DNA of 64,000 nucleotides from G965115915 sp965115915 (GTDB taxonomy: Bacteria; Pseudomonadota; Gammaproteobacteria; Eutrophobiales; Eutrophobiaceae), in assembly GCA_965115915.1 (NCBI GenBank), contig OZ220483.1, positions 1,612,001 through 1,676,000 on the forward strand. The letters run 5' to 3'. A program made the position numbers and the translations under genes. This document shows positions 53,621 through 63,355 of the stretch, in pieces (position 1 is the stretch's first letter; the number at the start of each line of letters is the position of its first letter). The notes below the pieces were generated by a model, which saw nothing but the letters and a program-made list of their open reading frames with translations, searched no databases and was not told where the DNA came from.

Positions 53621-55162
53621 CTACCACGTGCTATTGGCCTTGAACTCCTCAATGGTCTTGCGCAACAAATCTTCAATCTCGTCGTCATAGTCGCCGGTTT
53701 CATTGATTCGATTCATCATGTCCTTTTTCTCCGCATTGGCAAAACTGTGCAACGCATGCTCAAAGGCACCGATCTTCTCCAGTTCAATCTCATCCAGATA
53801 ACCATGCTCTGCGGCAAACAGACTCAGGGCCATATCCGCAATACTGAGGGGAGAATACTGCTTCTGTTTCATCAGTTCCATCACTCGCTGGCCACGTTCA
53901 AGCTGTTTGCGGGTAGCCTCATCCAGATCCGAAGCGAACTGCGAGAAGGCCGCCAACTCACGATACTGTGCCAATGCCAGACGTACCCCGCCGCCAAGCT
54001 TCTTGATGATCTTGGTCTGTGCCGCGCCACCCACACGCGAGACCGATAACCCGGCATTGATCGCCGGACGAAACCCGGCGTTGAACAGATCGGACTCCAG
54101 GAATATCTGCCCGTCCGTGATGGAAATGACATTGGTCGGAACAAAGGCAGAGACATCGCCAGCCTGGGTCTCAATGATCGGCAACGCGGTCAGTGAACCT
54201 GTACGTCCCTTGACTTTCCCCCCGGTTATCTTCTCCACATAACCGGGGTTGATACGCGCAGCCCGTTCCAGTAACCGGGAATGCAGATAGAAAACATCGC
54301 CCGGATAAGCCTCCCGCCCCGGAGGACGCCGCAGCAACAGCGAGACCTGACGATAGGCCCATGCCTGTTTGGTGAGGTCATCATAGATGATCAAGGCGTC
54401 CTGCCCGCAGTCACGGAAATACTCTCCCATCGCACAGCCGCTGTAGGGGGCAATAAACTGCATCGCGGCAGAATCAGACGCGGTCGCGGCAACGATAATG
54501 GTATGTTCCATCGCGCCATGTTCCTCCAGCTTGCGGATCACCACATTGACAGAGGACGCCTTCTGGCCAATCGCCACATAGATACATTTGACACCAGTTC
54601 CCTTCTGATTGATGATGGTGTCTATTGCAACGGCCGTCTTTCCGGTCTGTCGGTCGCCAATGATCAACTCGCGCTGCCCACGCCCGATCGGTACCATCGA
54701 ATCAATGGATTTCAACCCGGTCTGCACTGGCTGTGCAACGGACTGTCTGGCGATCACGCCCGGGGCAATCTTCTCGATCGGTGACGAACTGGTGGTCTCA
54801 ACCGGTCCCTTACCGTCCACCGGATTGCCTAATGAATCCACCACCCGTCCGAGCAGGGCCTCGCCAGTCGGCACCTCCAGGATACGCCGGGTACATTTGA
54901 CGGTGTCCCCCTCGGATACCCCCTCATAGTCACCCAGGATCACAACACCGACGGAATCACGCTCCAGATTGAGTGCCAGTCCGTAGACATTGCCAGGAAA
55001 TTCGACCATCTCCCCCTGCATCGCATCACTCAGCCCGTGTATCCGCGCCACACCATCCGCCAGCCCAACCACGGTGCCCTCAGTACGCGCCTCTGCATCC
55101 AAATCCAGATGCTGTATTTTTTTCCTGATCAGATCACTGATTTCAGTTGAACTAATAGACAT
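53621..55162 (-). CDS. atpA: ATP synthase F1 alpha subunit
   Basis: The non-catalytic nucleotide-binding subunit, 513 residues, the standard length. Motifs: GDRQTGKTAVAIDTIINQK, YVAIGQKASSVN, IIYDDLTKQAWAYRQVSLLLRRPPGREAYPGDVFYLHSRLLERAARIN, and DLFNAGFRPAINAGLSVSRVGGAAQ. Confidence 0.98.
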   Translation of the reverse strand: MSISSTEISDLIRKKIQHLDLDAEARTEGTVVGLADGVARIHGLSDAMQGEMVEFPGNVYGLALNLERDSVGVVILGDYEGVSEGDTVKCTRRILEVPTGEALLGRVVDSLGNPVDGKGPVETTSSSPIEKIAPGVIARQSVAQPVQTGLKSIDSMVPIGRGQRELIIGDRQTGKTAVAIDTIINQKGTGVKCIYVAIGQKASSVNVVIRKLEEHGAMEHTIIVAATASDSAAMQFIAPYSGCAMGEYFRDCGQDALIIYDDLTKQAWAYRQVSLLLRRPPGREAYPGDVFYLHSRLLERAARINPGYVEKITGGKVKGRTGSLTALPIIETQAGDVSAFVPTNVISITDGQIFLESDLFNAGFRPAINAGLSVSRVGGAAQTKIIKKLGGGVRLALAQYRELAAFSQFASDLDEATRKQLERGQRVMELMKQKQYSPLSIADMALSLFAAEHGYLDEIELEKIGAFEHALHSFANAEKKDMMNRINETGDYDDEIEDLLRKTIEEFKANSTW

Positions 55163-55243
55163 GATGACTTATTCCTCAATAGTTCGCAGATACGGGCATC
55201 TCACTGTGATGATAAAGACATCCACCTATCCGCATTTAATCAT

Positions 55244-55783
55244 TCACGCAGCAAACCGGTTGCGCAACTGCTGGATCTGCCCCCTGACAGACGCATCAAT
55301 GACGCTGTCGCCGTGCCGAACCACAATGCCACCTATCAATTCTTGATCGGTTTCCAGTTCCATCTCGACCCGCTTGCCATAGCGTCGAGCCAGCGCCTCT
55401 CTCAGTTTCTGCTGCAACTCCGGCAACAAAGGATATGCACTGCGCACCTGAACCCGGGCAATGCCTTCCGCCTCGGCATAGTAGTCGGAGAACAATTTGT
55501 TTATGGCCGGGGCCACCCGAATACGGCCGGTTTGCAACAGTATACGCAGAAAGTTGCGCATGGACTGCCCGATATCTTCCCCCAGAACAGCCAACAGAAC
55601 GTCCTGCATCTGCTCATTGTCCAGGCGCGGATCATGCAGCAATTGCCGCATCTGCCGATCATTGACAACCACCGCCAACCTGGACAGTACCTGAGACCAT
55701 TTGACAAGCATCCCCTCGGCAGTGGCCTGGGCGAAGGCGGCCCGGGCATAGGGTCTGGCAAGCGTGGCATGTTCCAACATCAC
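55244..55783 (-). CDS. atpH: ATP synthase F1 delta subunit
   Basis: The peripheral-stalk cap linking F1 to subunit b. The 179-residue protein has LARPYARAAFAQA near the N-terminus and the C-terminal AYPLLPELQQKLREALARRYGKRVEMELETDQELIGGIVVRHGDSVIDASVRGQIQQL segment typical of delta/OSCP. It starts two bases after the end of atpF. Confidence 0.96.
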   Translation of the reverse strand: MMLEHATLARPYARAAFAQATAEGMLVKWSQVLSRLAVVVNDRQMRQLLHDPRLDNEQMQDVLLAVLGEDIGQSMRNFLRILLQTGRIRVAPAINKLFSDYYAEAEGIARVQVRSAYPLLPELQQKLREALARRYGKRVEMELETDQELIGGIVVRHGDSVIDASVRGQIQQLRNRFAA

Positions 55784-55785
55784 TA

Positions 55786-56256
55786 CTACAGCTTCGCACT
55801 CAGCTCTTGCAGCATCTCGTTATGAACATTCTGGTCCACTTCACGCCGCAGAATCTGCTCACTCCCAGCCACCGCCAGCATTGCCAGCCGGTGCCGAAGT
55901 TCTTCACGCGCCCGTTCCTTTTCCTGCTCAATCTCTATCTTCGCCGCTTCCAGTTGCCGCTGTCCCTCGGCTGTGGCCTGCTGCTTCGCTTCTTCGATCA
56001 TTTCATCGCCACGTCGCTGTGCCTGTCCGATAATCTCGGCGGCCTTCTGCTTTCCTTCTTCAACACTGTCACGCAATATCTGATCCGCTTCCACCAGTTT
56101 TTTCTGACCCTGATCGGCGGCGGCCAGTCCATCGGCGATACGCTTCTCGCGTTCCCGGATCATGCCCAGCAACAGCGGCCAGATAAATTTCATGCAGAAC
56201 CAGACGAAGAACGCAAACGCGATAAGCTGGCCAAAAAATGTCGCATTAAAATTCAT
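55786..56256 (-). CDS. atpF: ATP synthase Fo subunit b
   Basis: The 156-residue stator subunit has one N-terminal transmembrane helix (about residues 5-28, FFGQLIAFAFFVWFCMKFIWPL) and then a long charged coiled coil (AEIIGQAQRRGDEMIEEAKQQATAEGQRQLEAAKIEIEQEK) that dimerises and reaches up to the delta subunit. Confidence 0.97.
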   Translation of the reverse strand: MNFNATFFGQLIAFAFFVWFCMKFIWPLLLGMIREREKRIADGLAAADQGQKKLVEADQILRDSVEEGKQKAAEIIGQAQRRGDEMIEEAKQQATAEGQRQLEAAKIEIEQEKERAREELRHRLAMLAVAGSEQILRREVDQNVHNEMLQELSAKL

Positions 56257-56294
56257 TACCCGCCCTCCCTAAAGGAATTGCCCATATGGCAGCT

Positions 56295-56549
56295 TCACTG
56301 CAAAGCGGCAAGATACGGATTGGCAAAGGTGAACCACATGCCGAAACCAATGCCTATCATGGTTACCGCATCGATCAAACCCGCCACCAGAAACATCTTG
56401 ACCTGCAGCATTGGCGCCAGTTCCGGCTGCCGTGCGGCGCCCTCCAGGAATTTGCCTCCAAGCAAGCCAAAACCAATCGCGGTACCCATCGCGCCCATCG
56501 CGAGAACCAACAACACACCCAAGGCGGTAAATGCCAGAATTGATTCCAT
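56295..56549 (-). CDS. atpE: ATP synthase Fo subunit c
   Basis: An 84-residue two-helix proteolipid of the rotor ring. The ARQPEL polar loop (about residues 39-44) is present and the second helix has MFLVAGLIDAVTMIG, where the ion-carrying carboxylate is Asp rather than the more usual Glu; no Na+-binding Gln/Thr set is visible, so it is presumably a proton type. Confidence 0.96.
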   Translation of the reverse strand: MESILAFTALGVLLVLAMGAMGTAIGFGLLGGKFLEGAARQPELAPMLQVKMFLVAGLIDAVTMIGIGFGMWFTFANPYLAALQ

Positions 56550-56590
56550 TGTTCAGTTTCCTCCCAAGTTATTAACAAAAATTGACTGTT

Positions 56591-57463
56591 TCAATGATGC
56601 TCGGTCGCCATGCCGAGATAAACTATCGTCAGCATCATGAATATGAATGCCTGAAGGATAATCACCAGGATATGGAAGACCGCCCAGACAAAGTGGGCAG
56701 GAAGCTGCCACCAACCGAGCAGGGCGATCAGGATAAAGATCAATTCTCCAGCGTACAAATTCCCGAACAGGCGCAGGGCCAGTGATATGGGCTTGGCAAT
56801 CAGGCTGACCCCCTCCAGGATCAGATTGAAAGGCATCATCCATTTGCCGAAGGGCTGGAATATCAGTTCGCCAATGAAGCCACCCGGCCCCTTGTACTTG
56901 CAACTGTAATAGATGATCAGCAGGAACACCATCGCCGACATCGCAAAGGTGGCATTGGGATCGGTGGTGGGAACAACCTTGAAATACAGATGCGGGTCAC
57001 CAGAGAGTGTCTGCGCCAGCCACGGCAGCAGGTCCACTGGCACCAGGTCCATCAGGTTCATCAGAAAAACCCAGCAGAAGATGGTCAATGCCAGTGGGGC
57101 AACCAGCACGCTTTTGACGTGGAACGACTCACGCACACTCTTGTCTACCATCTCCACGATCATCTCAAGGAAGTTTGCCCACAGACCGGGCGTTGCGGTG
57201 GTGGCGTTCTTCGCCACCCGGTAAAAACAGAAACAGAACAGGCCGCCCAGCGCAATGGACCAGCCCATGGTGTCCAGATGCAGCGCCCAGAAACCCATGT
57301 CCCTTGCCTCCTGGGCGCTATGGGCCAGGGTCCATGTCGCTTCGCCAAGGATGGTGCCATCTGCCCGCTCGTAACCCGCAGGCAACTGCCCCCAGGTCAT
57401 ATTCTGGATATGATGCTGTATATACTCGGTGGAACTGAGCGGAGTGGATGAGTCAGATGCCAT
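56591..57463 (-). CDS. atpB: ATP synthase Fo subunit a
   Basis: The 290-residue stator channel subunit has five or six hydrophobic helices, with the essential arginine in PISLALRLFGNLYAGELIF and the C-terminal WAVFHILVIILQAFIFMMLTIVYLGMA. It starts 105 bases after atpI. Confidence 0.97.
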   Translation of the reverse strand: MASDSSTPLSSTEYIQHHIQNMTWGQLPAGYERADGTILGEATWTLAHSAQEARDMGFWALHLDTMGWSIALGGLFCFCFYRVAKNATTATPGLWANFLEMIVEMVDKSVRESFHVKSVLVAPLALTIFCWVFLMNLMDLVPVDLLPWLAQTLSGDPHLYFKVVPTTDPNATFAMSAMVFLLIIYYSCKYKGPGGFIGELIFQPFGKWMMPFNLILEGVSLIAKPISLALRLFGNLYAGELIFILIALLGWWQLPAHFVWAVFHILVIILQAFIFMMLTIVYLGMATEHH

Positions 57464-57568
57464 GTTCTGCGCGTTCCTGAATCGATATCAAACGGGGGGA
57501 CACCGGCAACAGCCGCCCCTCCCCAAAGACTGCCTGCGGACCTAAGTATAAAACACTCGGCGAAAATA

Positions 57569-57949
57569 TCACAATCCCCGGTCCACAGGCAGTAACAGTA
57601 CCAGCCAGTTGGCGGACAAAGCACCGATATAGCCCAGGAAAAACGCCAACGCATGCACCCGGAGCAGCCAAAATACCAGCACAAAGGCGAGTATCGTCAC
57701 AGCGAACCGACTGCACTCGGCCAGATACAGAGCCAGTACCATCTTTCGGGGTGACAGCGCCCCCTGGCGAAACAGTGCAATGCTGGAAAACAACACACTT
57801 CCCAACACACAAATCAGCCCACCCAGCAGGGCCGAACCAGCGGACCACCAACCGTACAGACATAAAAACAACAGCGCGAACAGGCCCGTCAGCAGGGCTT
57901 GCAGGATACACAGTGTACGGCGCACCGGCAATAAACACCGGGGGACCAT
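57569..57949 (-). CDS. atpI: ATP synthase protein I
   Basis: A 126-residue membrane protein with four predicted helices and the AtpI pattern (GLICVLGSVLFSSIALF, YLAECSRFAVTILAFVLVFWLL). AtpI helps assemble the c ring. It is the first gene of the atp operon, which is complete here as atpIBEFHAGDC. Confidence 0.85.
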   Translation of the reverse strand: MVPRCLLPVRRTLCILQALLTGLFALLFLCLYGWWSAGSALLGGLICVLGSVLFSSIALFRQGALSPRKMVLALYLAECSRFAVTILAFVLVFWLLRVHALAFFLGYIGALSANWLVLLLPVDRGL

Positions 57950-58012
57950 ACTTCAGACCCCGTGCAGCCGCAAACATCGCCATGACCGACCAGTAACAAG
58001 ACCGTCTGCTAG

Positions 58013-58083
58013 CTGGGGGTAGAGGATTCGAACCTCTACCGGCGGAGTCAGAGTCCGCTGTCCTACCATTAGACGAACCCCCA
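58013..58083 (-). tRNA. tRNA-Gln (anticodon CUG)
   Basis: On the minus strand the 71-base sequence folds as a cloverleaf: acceptor arms TGGGGGT/ACCCCCA, D loop with TAATGGTAGGA, anticodon stem GCGGA/TCCGC around CTCTGAC (anticodon CTG), and T arm AGAGGTTCGAATCCTCT. The discriminator base is G and the CCA end is not encoded. It lies between rpsI and atpI on the same strand. Confidence 0.96.
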
Positions 58084-58153
58084 GAAAACCCTGTCCCATC
58101 AGGCTGTCCCGCCCAGCGGCCAGACGCCACACCGGGGTACTCGGGAAGACAAC

Positions 58154-58546
58154 TTAACGTTTTGAATACTGGGGACGTTTCCTGGCCTTATGCAACCCGA
58201 CCTTCTTGCGTTCCACGCTGCGGTCATCGCGGGTCAGAAACCCCGCCTGGCGCAACGGGCCGCGCAATCCCTCGTCATATTTGACCAATGCCCGGGCAAT
58301 CCCGTGACGAACCGCCCCTGCCTGCCCCGAAATACCGCTACCGCGGACAGCGACATTGATATCGAAACTATCCAGCTTATCAGCAACTTTCAGAGGCTGA
58401 CACACAATCATCCGGCCAGTCTTGCGCGGAAAAAATTCCTCTAGCCGTCTGCCGTTGACAATGAACTGTCCGTTACCGGGCCTCAGATAGACCCGTGCAA
58501 CCGCTGTCTTGCGGCGGCCCGTCTGAGCGTAGACGGTCTCGCTCAT
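58154..58546 (-). CDS. rpsI: 30S ribosomal protein S9
   Basis: The 130-residue protein has YAQTGRRKTAVARVYLRPGNG at the N-terminus, GQAGAVRHGIARALVKYDEGLR and the universally conserved C-terminal VERKKVGLHKARKRPQYSKR that reaches the P-site tRNA. Its start overlaps the rplM stop by four bases. Confidence 0.98.
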   Translation of the reverse strand: MSETVYAQTGRRKTAVARVYLRPGNGQFIVNGRRLEEFFPRKTGRMIVCQPLKVADKLDSFDINVAVRGSGISGQAGAVRHGIARALVKYDEGLRGPLRQAGFLTRDDRSVERKKVGLHKARKRPQYSKR

Positions 58547-58977
58547 CCCTTGAATTCCAGCACCTGTGGTTGCTGCGCCGCATGCCGGTGGGTGGCTCCA
58601 GGATAAACCCGCAGCTTGCGGAACATCTGGCGACCCAGCGCCCCTTTGGGGAGCATGCCCTTGACAGCCCGCTCAATAACGCGCTCCGGCTGCTCCGACA
58701 ACAATCTGTCATAGCGAATGGCCTTCAGCCCACCCGGGTATCCGGAATGACGATAGTATGTCTTCTGGGTCGCCTTGTTACCGGTGACACGGACCGCACT
58801 GGCGTTTATCACCACGATGTAGTCTCCGGCATCCACGTGCGGGGCATATTCCGGCTTGTGTTTACCACGCAGACGCCTGGCCACTTCAGAGGCCAGCCTG
58901 CCCAGGGTTTTTCCAGAGGCATCCAGCAGATACCAGTCCTGCTTCAACATGTCCGGTTTCGGGGAAAAGGTCTTCAT
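58543..58977 (-). CDS. rplM: 50S ribosomal protein L13
   Basis: The 144-residue protein starts MKTFSPKPDMLKQDWYLLDASGKTLGRLASEVARRLRGKHKPEYAPHVDAGDYIVVINA and ends KLRVYPGATHRHAAQQPQVLEF, the standard L13 pattern. The ATG at 58977 is preferred over a TTG two codons upstream. rplM-rpsI is the conserved order. Confidence 0.98.
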   Translation of the reverse strand: MKTFSPKPDMLKQDWYLLDASGKTLGRLASEVARRLRGKHKPEYAPHVDAGDYIVVINASAVRVTGNKATQKTYYRHSGYPGGLKAIRYDRLLSEQPERVIERAVKGMLPKGALGRQMFRKLRVYPGATHRHAAQQPQVLEFKG

Positions 58978-59078
58978 CGCCAAGCTGCACGCTACCAGTT
59001 ATACCTCAGTGAAGGGACACTGACACAATGGTCGATGCTTTCACAGCCTGACAGCATTGTCAAGGTCATGGCCACCGA

Positions 59079-60794
59079 TCATCCCGCGCCGGATAGTCGG
59101 GAACGCAGAAAACCCATTATCTCGGAGCGCGGCAAATACCGGCTTTCCACATCTCGGCGCCCACGGTATTCAATTTGTTGCCGATCCAGCCCCCGATCGC
59201 TCAGCACCAACCGGTGTGGGATACCCATCAGTTCGGCATCGGCGAACATGACCCCGGGACGCTCCCTGCGATCATCCAGCAGCACCTCCATGTGTGCCGC
59301 CTGCAGTTGCTGATACAACTCGTGGGTCGCTGCCTGCAGACGCCTTGATTTATGCATATTCACCGGGATCAGCACAAGCTGAAACGGCGCGATAGCGGCG
59401 GGCCAGATGATCCCCCGTGTATCGTGATTCTGCTCGATGGCGGCGGCGACGACGCGGGATATACCCATGCCATAACAACCCATCAGCAGACTGCGTGCGT
59501 GGCCGTTTTCATCCATGCAATGTGCTTTCATGGCATCACTGTATTTCGTGCCCAACTGGAATATGTGCCCCACCTCGATGCCACGCGCCACCTTGAGCGG
59601 GCCAGAGCCATCACACGCCATGTCCCCGGCCTGTACATTGCGCAGATCCGCAAGATCGGGCAGCGGCAGATCGCGTCCCCAGTTCAGTCCCGCATAGTGC
59701 CTGCCATCGTGGTTCGCGCCAACCACGAAATCCGCCAGTACCGCGACACTGTGGTCGGCAACGACCGGTATCCGCAATCCCAGCGGACCCAGCGAGCCGA
59801 TACCGCAGCCGAGTTCCCGCCGTATCTCTTCCTCTTCCGCCAGTGTCACCGGCTGGGCAAGCTGTGGCAGTTTCCCGGCCTTCGCCAGATTAAGCTGATG
59901 GTCACCACGCAGCAGCAGGGCAAACAGCCTGCCCTGCTGATCCTTGACGATCAGGGTCTTGACTATCTGCTGCGGGGTGACGCCAACAGCATCGGCCACT
60001 GCCTCCACACTGCACTGATCCGGGGTATCTATCTGACGCATTTCCTGCCGCATCGCCGGACGCTGCCGCATCGGCTCTGACGCCTCCGCCAATTCCATAT
60101 TCGCGGCATAGTCACCCTGCTCACTGAACACGATCCGGTCCTCTCCGGAGTCGGCCAACACATGAAACTCATGGGACAGCGCCCCGCCTATGTTGCCACT
60201 GTCCGCACGCACCGCACGAAACACCAGCCCCACCCGCTCCAGGATCCGGCCATAGGTGGAAAACATGCATTCATAGGTCTGCTCCAGCGAGGCCTGGTCC
60301 AGATGAAAGGAATAGGCATCCTTCATCAGAAACTCGCGCGCCCGCATCAACCCGAAACGGGGACGCAACTCGTCACGGAACTTGGTCTGTATCTGGTACA
60401 AATTGATCGGCAGTTGCCGATAGCTGCGTATCTCGTTGCGTGCCAGATCGGTGATAATCTCCTCATGAGTTGGTCCCAGACAGAATTCGCGTTGACGCCG
60501 ATCGCTGAAGCGCAGCAATTCGACCCCGAAGTGGTCCCAGCGCCCGGTTTCCCGCCACAAGTCGGCAGGCTGCACCCCGGGCATCAACACCTCCTGCGCC
60601 CCGGAACGGTCCATTTCCTCCCGCACTATGGTCTCCACCTTGCGCAATACCCGTAACCCCAGCGGCAGCCAGGTATAAATACCAGCAGCGACCTGCCGGA
60701 TCATGCCCGCACGCAGCATCAACTGATGACTGACTATCTCGGTGTTCGCCGGTGACTGGCGCAAGGTGGCACAAAGCAATCTCGAGACCCGCAT
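59079..60794 (-). CDS. proS: Prolyl-tRNA synthetase
   Basis: A 571-residue bacterial-type (ProS type 1) synthetase with the editing INS domain. Class II motif 1 is in IYTWLPLGLRVLRKVETIVREEM, motif 2 in KFRDELRPRFGLMRAREFLMKDAYSFH, and motif 3 in LLMGCYGMGISRVVAAAIEQNHD; the insertion (about residues 225-390) has the YbaK-like editing fold. It lies 100 bases after the rplM start, reading the same way. Confidence 0.97.
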   Translation of the reverse strand: MRVSRLLCATLRQSPANTEIVSHQLMLRAGMIRQVAAGIYTWLPLGLRVLRKVETIVREEMDRSGAQEVLMPGVQPADLWRETGRWDHFGVELLRFSDRRQREFCLGPTHEEIITDLARNEIRSYRQLPINLYQIQTKFRDELRPRFGLMRAREFLMKDAYSFHLDQASLEQTYECMFSTYGRILERVGLVFRAVRADSGNIGGALSHEFHVLADSGEDRIVFSEQGDYAANMELAEASEPMRQRPAMRQEMRQIDTPDQCSVEAVADAVGVTPQQIVKTLIVKDQQGRLFALLLRGDHQLNLAKAGKLPQLAQPVTLAEEEEIRRELGCGIGSLGPLGLRIPVVADHSVAVLADFVVGANHDGRHYAGLNWGRDLPLPDLADLRNVQAGDMACDGSGPLKVARGIEVGHIFQLGTKYSDAMKAHCMDENGHARSLLMGCYGMGISRVVAAAIEQNHDTRGIIWPAAIAPFQLVLIPVNMHKSRRLQAATHELYQQLQAAHMEVLLDDRRERPGVMFADAELMGIPHRLVLSDRGLDRQQIEYRGRRDVESRYLPRSEIMGFLRSRLSGAG

Positions 60795-60805
60795 AAAGGC
60801 AACCC

Positions 60806-61408
60806 TCAGTCATGCACGGACTGCAAAGCCGACGCGATACTGCCCACACGCGCACCCAGGGCCAGGCATAGCGATTTTTCATCCGCGGTGACCGGCAGAC
60901 TGTTTTCCATGCCCGCGAAATGGCTGGCACCATAGGGGCTGCCACCACTGGTGGTGGCAGCCAGTGCCGGCTCCTGGTATGGCAAACCAACGAGGAGCAT
61001 GCCGTGATGCAGCAACGGGAGCATCATGGACAGCAGCGTGGACTCCTGTCCACCATGCAGACTGCCGGTGGATGTGAATACCGCCGCCGGCTTCCCGGCA
61101 AGACCACCACTGACCCAGATATCCGTGGTGGCATCGATGAAGTGCTTCAACGGCGCGGCCATATTGCCAAAACGAGTGGGACTGCCCAGGATCAGGCCGT
61201 CACATTCCAGCAGGTCGGCCGTTGTAGCATACGGTGGGCCGGATTCCGGAATGTCCGGTGCGGTAGCATGGCTAAGCGCCGAGACAGCGGGGACGGTACG
61301 CACCCTGGCACGGCACTGTGCTACCGACTCGCAACCACGTGCGATCAGCCTGGCCAGTTCACAGACACTACCACCTCTGCTGTAATACAGGATCAATACC
61401 TCGGTCAT
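60806..61408 (-). CDS. wrbA: WrbA-type NAD(P)H:quinone oxidoreductase (flavodoxin fold)
   Basis: The 200-residue protein has LILYYSRGGSVCELARLIARG (FMN phosphate loop), GLILGSPTRFGNMAAPLKHFID, FTSTGSLHGGQESTLLSMMLPL and the PYGASHF segment of the WrbA family. WrbA reduces quinones by two electrons, limiting semiquinone formation. It starts 11 bases upstream of proS end side, close enough for co-transcription with it. Confidence 0.92.
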   Translation of the reverse strand: MTEVLILYYSRGGSVCELARLIARGCESVAQCRARVRTVPAVSALSHATAPDIPESGPPYATTADLLECDGLILGSPTRFGNMAAPLKHFIDATTDIWVSGGLAGKPAAVFTSTGSLHGGQESTLLSMMLPLLHHGMLLVGLPYQEPALAATTSGGSPYGASHFAGMENSLPVTADEKSLCLALGARVGSIASALQSVHD

Positions 61409-61458
61409 GCACTTTCTCCCGCGTTGGTCCGGCCCAGCGGCAACGCCGACAATCAGGA

Positions 61459-62211
61459 CTATTCCAGGCCGGTGGTTCCCCCCTTGTCAGAATGCCCCGA
61501 ACCCTCACCATCAAGTGCCGTCGCCAGTTCTTTTATCAATGGAATAGTCGGCCTACGCTGCCTTGCCAGCGACGTGGCGTCCAGCAGTTCCAGCAGATGA
61601 AACAACCGCCGCGGTTCACGCGACACCTGATTGACCATGTACCACGCCAGTTCGTCAGACAGATCAAAAGTCAGTGCTTGCGCACGTCTCTGCAACGCCT
61701 GCACCTTCTCATGGTCTGCCAGCGGGCGAATGCCATAGATCAGGTCCCAGCACAGTCTGGTCTGCAGATCGGGAAGGGAAAACGGCAACCGCGCAGGCTT
61801 TCCGTTCGCGCTGATCAGCAACCCACCGCGATCACGCAATCCATCAAACAACGCCATGATAGCACGTTCCCAGCCAGCATCGGGCAACACCGCATCAATA
61901 TTGTCCAGGCAGACAAGGGCCAACTGTTCCATACCCTGCAGGATGGCAGGGACAAGCTCCGTGTGGCAGGCGAGATCGATGCAGCAGACCTTTAGCGAGC
62001 GGGCATGGGAAACATTGGCCGCGGCACATAACAGATGCGTCTTACCGCTCCCACCTTCCCCATACAGATAGATCAGGCCATTGCGCCTCCCATCCGCCAA
62101 CCCTCTGATCGACTCCACCATGTCCCGGTTGGCGGCCCCGGCAAAGTCGTCCAGCGCAAACGCGGACAGCCCGTTGAACGCGAAGGGTATCTGACGAACT
62201 GCGGATGGCAT
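61459..62211 (-). CDS. hda: DnaA regulatory inactivator Hda
   Basis: Hda, with the DNA-loaded beta clamp, stimulates ATP hydrolysis by DnaA. The 250-residue AAA+ protein has the P-loop LYGEGGSGKTHLLCAAA, the Walker B segment LALVCLDNIDAV, the sensor/arginine region (LPDLQTRLCWDLIYGI) and, near the N-terminus, QIPFAFN as the clamp-binding motif. The ATG at 62211 gives a normal N-terminus; a TTG upstream (62298) is possible. The order hda-permease-DUF2066 is conserved. Confidence 0.93.
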   Translation of the reverse strand: MPSAVRQIPFAFNGLSAFALDDFAGAANRDMVESIRGLADGRRNGLIYLYGEGGSGKTHLLCAAANVSHARSLKVCCIDLACHTELVPAILQGMEQLALVCLDNIDAVLPDAGWERAIMALFDGLRDRGGLLISANGKPARLPFSLPDLQTRLCWDLIYGIRPLADHEKVQALQRRAQALTFDLSDELAWYMVNQVSREPRRLFHLLELLDATSLARQRRPTIPLIKELATALDGEGSGHSDKGGTTGLE

Positions 62212-62302
62212 CAGAGGCGCGGGGCTCCCCTCATCCCGGGTCGGGAACGCACTGGTCCGTATCTGCGCAAAAGCAAAACGGTCGGCGCAGGCCACCAACC
62301 AT

Positions 62303-63355
62303 TCAGTACGACAGCGAACTGCTGCGATAGTGCTGATAAAAATGCCTGAGCACCACCACCAGCACGGATGCGACCGGCAGGGCCAACAGCACTCCGAAGA
62401 ATCCGAACAACTGACCTCCCGTCAGCACGGCAAAGATTACGGTAACCGGATGTAATCCAATGCGGCTTCCGATCAGCAGCGGGGTCAGGATCATCCCCTC
62501 GATGCCCTGGGCTATGGCAAACACCAACACCACATAAACCAGATGTATGATGTCGTGGAACTGCAGGAATGCAACGACACCGGCAATGCCAATACCCACG
62601 ATGCCACCGGCCCAGGGGATGAAACTGAGCAGTCCGGCAAACATCCCGATCAACAGGGAAAAATTGATCCCGGCAAGCCACAGTCCAAAGCTGTACATCA
62701 GGCCCAGACAGCACATGATCAACAACTGGCCACGCAGGAATTCCCCCAGCACCCGATCACAATCCCGCCCCAGACTGCGCACCACTTCGTGCGTCCGGCG
62801 TGGCAACACCTCTATGCATCTGGCGATCAGAACATCCCAATCACGCAGCAGGTAGAAACTGACCAGTGGCACAATCAACAGATAGCCCAGCCATACCATG
62901 AGCCACTTCCCGGAACTGCTGACATTGACGAAGACATCGCCTACGAGACCGCTCAGACCGCGCCAGTTTTCCATAAAAAACTGTCTGATCTCATCCATAC
63001 CGAAGGCGCTGGTTTCCAGGTTGAAAAATCGCATCAGCGGCGGCAAATACTCATTGAATGCCTTGCTGGCAAGCCCCGGCAGGGTCGATAACAGGCCAAG
63101 CACCTGCCCGTGCAGTATCGGAAGCAGGCACAGCAAGGCACCACCCACCAGCAGAAAGCTCAGTAGAAACACCAACAGCACCGACGTGGTACGCCCCCAA
63201 CCCCTGGCCTCCAGCCGATCCACCAGCGGGTCACCCAGATAGGCAATGATCGCGGCCAGCAGGAATGGAGCAAGGATCGATGACAGCAGCCACAGCAGCA
63301 TGGCGAATGTCAGCACACAGATCAGATAGAACCATTTGTCCGTGTCCTCAGTCAC
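62303..63355 (-). CDS. AI-2E family transporter (PerM-like)
   Basis: A 350-residue inner-membrane protein with seven or eight predicted helices and the family features LAAIIAYLGDPLVDRLEARGWGRTTSVLLVF, FIPWAGGIVGIGIAG and the C-terminal IEGMILTPLLIGSRIGLHPVTVIFAVLTGGQLFGFFGVLLALPVASVL. PerM-family proteins include Na+(Li+)/H+ antiporters and exporters; the substrate here is not known. It overlaps the start of the DUF2066 gene end by four bases. Confidence 0.92.
   Translation of the reverse strand: MTEDTDKWFYLICVLTFAMLLWLLSSILAPFLLAAIIAYLGDPLVDRLEARGWGRTTSVLLVFLLSFLLVGGALLCLLPILHGQVLGLLSTLPGLASKAFNEYLPPLMRFFNLETSAFGMDEIRQFFMENWRGLSGLVGDVFVNVSSSGKWLMVWLGYLLIVPLVSFYLLRDWDVLIARCIEVLPRRTHEVVRSLGRDCDRVLGEFLRGQLLIMCCLGLMYSFGLWLAGINFSLLIGMFAGLLSFIPWAGGIVGIGIAGVVAFLQFHDIIHLVYVVLVFAIAQGIEGMILTPLLIGSRIGLHPVTVIFAVLTGGQLFGFFGVLLALPVASVLVVVLRHFYQHYRSSSLSY

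Noticed and set aside
57453..58130. Minus-strand open frame of 225 codons
   Set aside because: It runs through the tRNA-Gln gene and atpI in a different frame.
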